Source of the DNA: a virus | IMG/VR virus record: IMGVR_UViG_3300031521_000043 | Span: 1 to 64,000 of that record | DNA length: 64,000 nucleotides | Reading direction: 5' to 3' (one strand) | In this document: positions 61,689-64,000 of the stretch, piece by piece | How the letters are laid out: each line of letters begins with the position of its first letter | How positions within the stretch are numbered: position 1 is the first letter of the stretch | Program-made: the position numbers and the translations under genes | Notes under the pieces: model-generated | Databases searched by the model: none | What the model saw: only the letters and a program-made list of their open reading frames with translations | Told to the model about the DNA's origin: nothing

Positions 61689-61732
61689 CGGCATAGGATA
61701 ATACTTTCTGAACATCACTCAATATTCATAAA

Positions 61733-61897
61733 TTATTTTAAAATCTTCAATACTAATCGAGCTTTCTTTAACTTTTGTTCGGTTTTAGAATACTCTTCTT
61801 TACTAACATTCTTTTTATAGTTTTCACTATTCAAACGTTTTTCAAGAAAGGCAATATAATCTATTTCTTGTTTAATTCGTTTTTCTTTTGCGTTCAT
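61733..61897 (-). CDS. Small coiled-coil protein starting just after a tRNA (54 aa)
   Basis: MNAKEKRIKQEIDYIAFLEKRL continues as one charged helix to the end. The ATG lies five bases after the CCA of the tRNA-like gene at 61903, leaving essentially no leader after processing. No family recognised. Confidence 0.55.
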   Translation of the reverse strand: MNAKEKRIKQEIDYIAFLEKRLNSENYKKNVSKEEYSKTEQKLKKARLVLKILK

Positions 61898-61902
61898 AAA
61901 TT

Positions 61903-61976
61903 TGGTCGGTAAAATGAGGCTTTAACTCATATCTCATGTCCCAGTGACATGCGCTTTTCATTTTAGCTATTTACCG
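61903..61976 (-). tRNA. Atypical tRNA-like gene, anticodon uncertain
   Basis: Perfect acceptor CGGTAAA/TTTACCG, discriminator A, CCA encoded, T-stem ATGAG/CTCAT. The T-loop is TTAAAGC, and the anticodon stem CATGT/ACATG has the loop CACTGGG without the usual U33. It might be a Pro or Gln tRNA in decay. Confidence 0.55.
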
Positions 61977-61981
61977 AAATA

Positions 61982-62074
61982 TGGTCGGCGTGGAGGGAGT
62001 CGAACCCACGTTGTAGCATTACCATGTAATAGATTTTAAGTCTATCGCGTTTCAGCCAGCTTCGCCACACGCCG
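61982..62074 (-). tRNA. tRNA-Leu(TAA), reads UUA
   Basis: Acceptor CGGCGTG/CACGCCG, discriminator A, CCA encoded. Anticodon loop CTTAAAA. Long variable arm as expected for Leu. T-loop TTCGACT. 93 nt. Confidence 0.93.
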
Positions 62075-62081
62075 ATTAAAT

Positions 62082-62158
62082 TGGTAGTGGTAAAGAGAGT
62101 CGAACTCTTAAAATCATTATTTTGAGTAATGAATGTCTTCCAGTTGCATCATACCACC
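62082..62158 (-). tRNA. tRNA with anticodon CAA (Leu), but short variable loop
   Basis: Acceptor GGTGGTA/TACCACT, D-stem ATG/CAT, anticodon stem CATTA/TAATG with loop CTCAAAA, T-stem AAGAG/CTCTT with TTCGACT. Variable loop about five bases. Discriminator A, CCA encoded. Confidence 0.85.
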
Positions 62159-62218
62159 ATTAAAATTTGTCTTCTTCTCCCTACACGGGCTACCGGCATA
62201 ACTGCCGCCGACTGAAAT

Positions 62219-62294
62219 TGGGGTGAGTAGGGGGAATCGAACCCGCCATAGGTAGCTTCACAGGCCACGACATTACCACTATGCTATACTCACC
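62219..62294 (-). tRNA. tRNA-His(GTG), reads CAC/CAU
   Basis: Acceptor GTGAGTA/TACTCAC plus the diagnostic extra G-1 opposite C73. CCA encoded. Anticodon loop CTGTGAA. T-loop TTCGATT. Confidence 0.95.
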
Positions 62295-62301
62295 ATTAAA
62301 A

Positions 62302-62333
62302 TTGTTTATTTACTGTTTATTTACTGTTTATAA
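62302..62333 (+). repeat. Short tandem repeat (TGTTTATTTAC unit)
   Basis: An 11-bp unit occurs twice in full and a third time in part, just right of tRNA-His and before the plus-strand gene at 62350. Confidence 0.7.
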
Positions 62334-62349
62334 TAAGCCCGTTCTACTT

Positions 62350-62586
62350 ATGCTCATGAATTTTACCGATGAACAATTAAAAAAAGAAAAACAAAATATT
62401 ATTATATTGATTATTTTGACTGTTATTTGGTTTGGTTTTTTTCTTCATAATTCGATTACTGTAAACAAACAGTACGTTCAAATGGAACAAATTTCACAAA
62501 CCATAGCAACTAACAGTCAACAAATTCTTAAAACTCAAGAACTTATCTTAGAAAAAGAATTGTTACTCATCGAACTTCAAAAATAA
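62350..62586 (+). CDS. Plus-strand small membrane protein with coiled coil (78 aa)
   Basis: From ATG 62350 (MLMNFTDEQLKKEKQN) the protein has one membrane helix (IIILIILTVIWFGFFL) and a C-terminal coiled coil (MEQISQTIATNSQQI...ELILEKELLL). It is against the direction of all its neighbours and ends two bases before tRNA-Glu(CTC). The ATG at 62356 is an alternative. No ribosome binding site is clear, but composition and hydropathy support it. Confidence 0.55.
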   Translation: MLMNFTDEQLKKEKQNIIILIILTVIWFGFFLHNSITVNKQYVQMEQISQTIATNSQQILKTQELILEKELLLIELQK

Positions 62587-62588
62587 AT

Positions 62589-62662
62589 TGGTAGCCCTAC
62601 GGAGAATCGAACTCCGGCTACATGCTTGAGAAGCATTTGTCCTTCCACTAGACGACAGGGCC
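62589..62662 (-). tRNA. tRNA-Glu(CTC), reads GAG
   Basis: Acceptor GGCCCTG/TAGGGCT, discriminator A, CCA encoded. Anticodon loop TTCTCAA. D-arm GTCTAGTGG typical of Glu. T-loop TTCGATT. Confidence 0.92.
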
Positions 62663-62941
62663 ATTTTTAGAAAAGAATAATATGCTATTACGCCAAAAGA
62701 ACGGTTTCCCCAATTTTTATTATTGGTGACGACATACCAATGTTATTTCACTGGTTTTTACTGTCACAAAGTATTGTTGTCCTCCTGTCCTTCAACCGAA
62801 TACGTCGGCCTTCATATTTGTTATCAACCTTCACAATATTACAGTGGAAACTACTTTACGCCGATTCCACAAATAGACTAGGAGACTTGTTTCTACTTAT
62901 TATAGGATGGCTGCCTCTAAGCCCACCTTTTATTACTTTTA
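62663..62941 (-). ncRNA. Structured RNA with 23S rRNA GTPase-centre-like hairpins
   Basis: Minus-strand GGCTTAGAGGCAGCCATC, followed by CTATAA (within 62898-62925), matches the 23S rRNA segment around E. coli 1062-1087 at about 22 of 24 positions (one A-to-G in the loop). It keeps the GGCU/AGCC stem. GCGTAATAGC (62684-62693) equals the core of the second hairpin of the same rRNA domain. Between them lie GTGGAA/TTCCAC, CCGA/TCGG, GTGAC/GTCAC with inner CCAGTG/CATTGG, and CCAAT/ATTGG. It begins 15 bases after the SpoU gene stop. There is no convincing coding frame. Confidence 0.55.
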
Positions 62942-63472
62942 CTAAATTGTTCCCACATACATACCCATGATAATCGCGGCACACGAACCGACGTTTAATG
63001 AACGAACTGTACCACGAGCAGGAATAGTAACTATTCTTTCTGAATTGTCAAGCATGTATTCTGATAATCCGAGTTGTTCTTCGCCGACCATAAAGATTGG
63101 TGGTAACTTTAAATTACTAAAAGGATTATCATATATTGATACCGTCTTAGATTCAAACTTAGGAATATTATTTTCTACGGAAACTAAAGAATACTTTCCA
63201 TTTATAAATTCCATAAAAGATTCTTCGGTTCTAATATAGACAGTCGGAATATAATGATGTGTTCCGACTGTACTTCGACGGTCATACTGTTTTGAACCAC
63301 CGACATAACAAAATTCACTAAATCCAAAAAAGTTGGCAGAACGTATACAATTTCCTAAATTAAAATCACCTGTCACGTGCGCCATACCAAATGCTGCCTT
63401 ATGAGAATGGTCAGAATAACTTTCCTTGATTTCTTCAACCGACAGTGACTTTAAGTAATCGTGAACATTCAT
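62942..63472 (-). CDS. SpoU/TrmH-family RNA 2'-O-methyltransferase
   Basis: The 176-residue SPOUT enzyme has the three family motifs: NLGNCIRSANFFGF, MVGEEQLGLSE and VTIPARGTVRSLNVGSCAAI, which form the SAM-binding trefoil knot. It methylates ribose in tRNA or rRNA. No extra substrate-binding domain is fused apart from a short N-terminal helix, as in TrmH/TrmL. It lies in the tRNA cluster, which favours a tRNA substrate. The RNA immediately downstream, however, resembles the rRNA loop methylated by the SpoU relative TsnR. Confidence 0.9.
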   Translation of the reverse strand: MNVHDYLKSLSVEEIKESYSDHSHKAAFGMAHVTGDFNLGNCIRSANFFGFSEFCYVGGSKQYDRRSTVGTHHYIPTVYIRTEESFMEFINGKYSLVSVENNIPKFESKTVSIYDNPFSNLKLPPIFMVGEEQLGLSEYMLDNSERIVTIPARGTVRSLNVGSCAAIIMGMYVGTI

Positions 63473-63485
63473 AATTTTATTTTGT

Positions 63486-63764
63486 TTATCTAATTTTTTT
63501 CCATGACCCTAATTCATATTTTTCTAAATTTGATGTGATAAGATTATCATTACTGTCGGCCAAATAAAAATGGTCTTCCGGAATATATTTTCCTTTATAT
63601 AAATGAAATAATGTTACACGAAATGGCCAACTATTTGGATTGTCATTTGAATTAGAAATGGCCGGACTAAATATAGCTCGCCACACTTTACCATAGTTTG
63701 ACACACATTCAAATTCTTTTCCGTTTTCATAACGACCTTCTAATATCAATTTTAATTTAATCAT
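63486..63764 (-). CDS. Hypothetical protein (92 aa)
   Basis: A beta-rich protein (MIKLKLILEGRYENGKEF, WPFRVTLFHLYKGKYIP, HFYLADSNDNLITS) with no recognised family. It lies between tRNA-Glu(TTC) and the SpoU gene in the same direction and probably forms a unit with the latter. Confidence 0.65.
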   Translation of the reverse strand: MIKLKLILEGRYENGKEFECVSNYGKVWRAIFSPAISNSNDNPNSWPFRVTLFHLYKGKYIPEDHFYLADSNDNLITSNLEKYELGSWKKIR

Positions 63765-63793
63765 ATCAATAAATATTGAAGAATTTGTTTAAA

Positions 63794-63867
63794 TGGTATT
63801 CCGAAGGAGAATCGAACTCCTTTATTCGCATGGAAAGTGCGATGTATTACCATTATACGACCGGAAC
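63794..63867 (-). tRNA. tRNA-Glu(TTC), copy 1, reads GAA/GAG
   Basis: Acceptor GTTCCGG/TCGGAAT, discriminator A, CCA encoded. Anticodon loop CTTTCCA. T-loop TTCGATT. Confidence 0.92.
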
Positions 63868-63874
63868 ATAAAGT

Positions 63875-63950
63875 TGGCAGCCCTACTCGGAGTCGAACCG
63901 AGTTCGCCGGAATGAAAGTCCAGCATCCTTTCCTATTAGACGATAGGGCC
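63875..63950 (-). tRNA. tRNA-Glu(TTC), copy 2
   Basis: Acceptor GGCCCTA/TAGGGCT, discriminator G, CCA encoded. Anticodon loop CTTTCAT. T-loop TTCGACT. It is quite different from copy 1 and closer in the acceptor to tRNA-Glu(CTC). Confidence 0.92.
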
Positions 63951-64000
63951 ATTCATGGATGTTTGATTGACGTCCTCACAGGGAACTTATCATTACTATA

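Noticed and set aside
62820-62850. GGCGTAAAG after GGAAT, as in 16S rRNA near position 560
   Set aside because: Too short, and it sits in a GTGGAA/TTCCAC hairpin unlike the rRNA helix.
62684-62927. A group I intron splitting the two GTPase-centre motifs
   Set aside because: The interval is near the minimum size, and I could not find P7 or the conserved core; the final G before the second motif is not enough.
62740-62970. A plus-strand open frame of 76 codons to the right of tRNA-Glu(CTC)
   Set aside because: It covers the rRNA-like structured region and the end of the SpoU gene, has no ribosome binding site, and reads as compositional noise.
1-64000. CRISPR arrays, insertion sequences or integrase/attachment sites
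   Set aside because: No regularly spaced direct repeats, transposase or integrase motifs were seen; the only mobile genes recognised are homing endonucleases.

Overview
The window is part of the genome of a large, AT-rich T4-like contractile-tailed phage (Caudoviricetes). Recognisable T4-type genes include the large terminase (gp17), portal (gp20), prohead protease (gp21), baseplate wedge proteins gp6 and gp25, a gp5-like hub protein, the late sigma factor gp55, PhoH, and a recombination nuclease in which gp47 and gp46 are one polypeptide. T4-type late promoter octamers (TATAAATA) and sigma70-like early promoters (TTGACA, 16-17 bp, TATAnT) are both visible. The host cannot be named from the sequence; the early promoters argue against a Bacteroidetes-type sigma factor.

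Layout. Nearly everything is on the minus strand, so transcription runs right to left. 1-4770: accessory genes (nucleotidyltransferase, SLOG-fold protein, DUF5662-like protein, GMP reductase) and a GIY-YIG homing endonuclease. 4779-14255: head and packaging block (gp21, putative internal head proteins, gp20, gp17). 14321-24748: virion protein, FkbM methyltransferase, fused gp47-gp46, zincin, primase, RuvC-like resolvase and more homing endonucleases. 24779-46692: long tail and baseplate block, including a seven-blade FG-GAP propeller with a dockerin, an FN3-bearing tail protein, a 1615-residue structural protein, gp6, gp25, the hub protein and gp55. 46699-52295: membrane proteins and three tail-fibre-like proteins, one with leucine-rich repeats. 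52322-55359: PhoH, an HD-domain hydrolase and small genes.

55390-63950 is a tRNA-rich accessory region. I count 20 tRNA genes with clear anticodons (Ser x4, Glu x3, Leu x3, Ala x2, Gln, Val, Pro, Asp, Lys, Asn, Ile, His) and eight degenerate or unusual tRNA-like units. Almost all encode their own CCA end. Small genes lie between them: a SpoU-type RNA 2'-O-methyltransferase, a 2H phosphoesterase, a second SLOG protein, an HNH nuclease and small membrane proteins. Several spacers are predicted to fold into elaborate RNAs closed by long inverted repeats.

The most unusual signal is at 62684-62927. Directly after the SpoU methyltransferase stop codon, the transcript carries a hairpin nearly identical to the first hairpin of the 23S rRNA GTPase-associated centre, whose conserved adenosine (A1067 in E. 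coli) is the target of the SpoU-family thiostrepton-resistance methylases. Further along is an exact copy of the core of the second hairpin. Other notable points are two homing endonucleases whose N-terminal basic segment is encoded in a different frame with the same offset, a 16-bp hairpin with a late promoter in its loop at the start of a third endonuclease, several genes that begin 5-8 nt after a tRNA CCA end, and noncanonical variable arms in Leu and Asn tRNAs. All family assignments were made by eye from sequence motifs and none was checked by database search.
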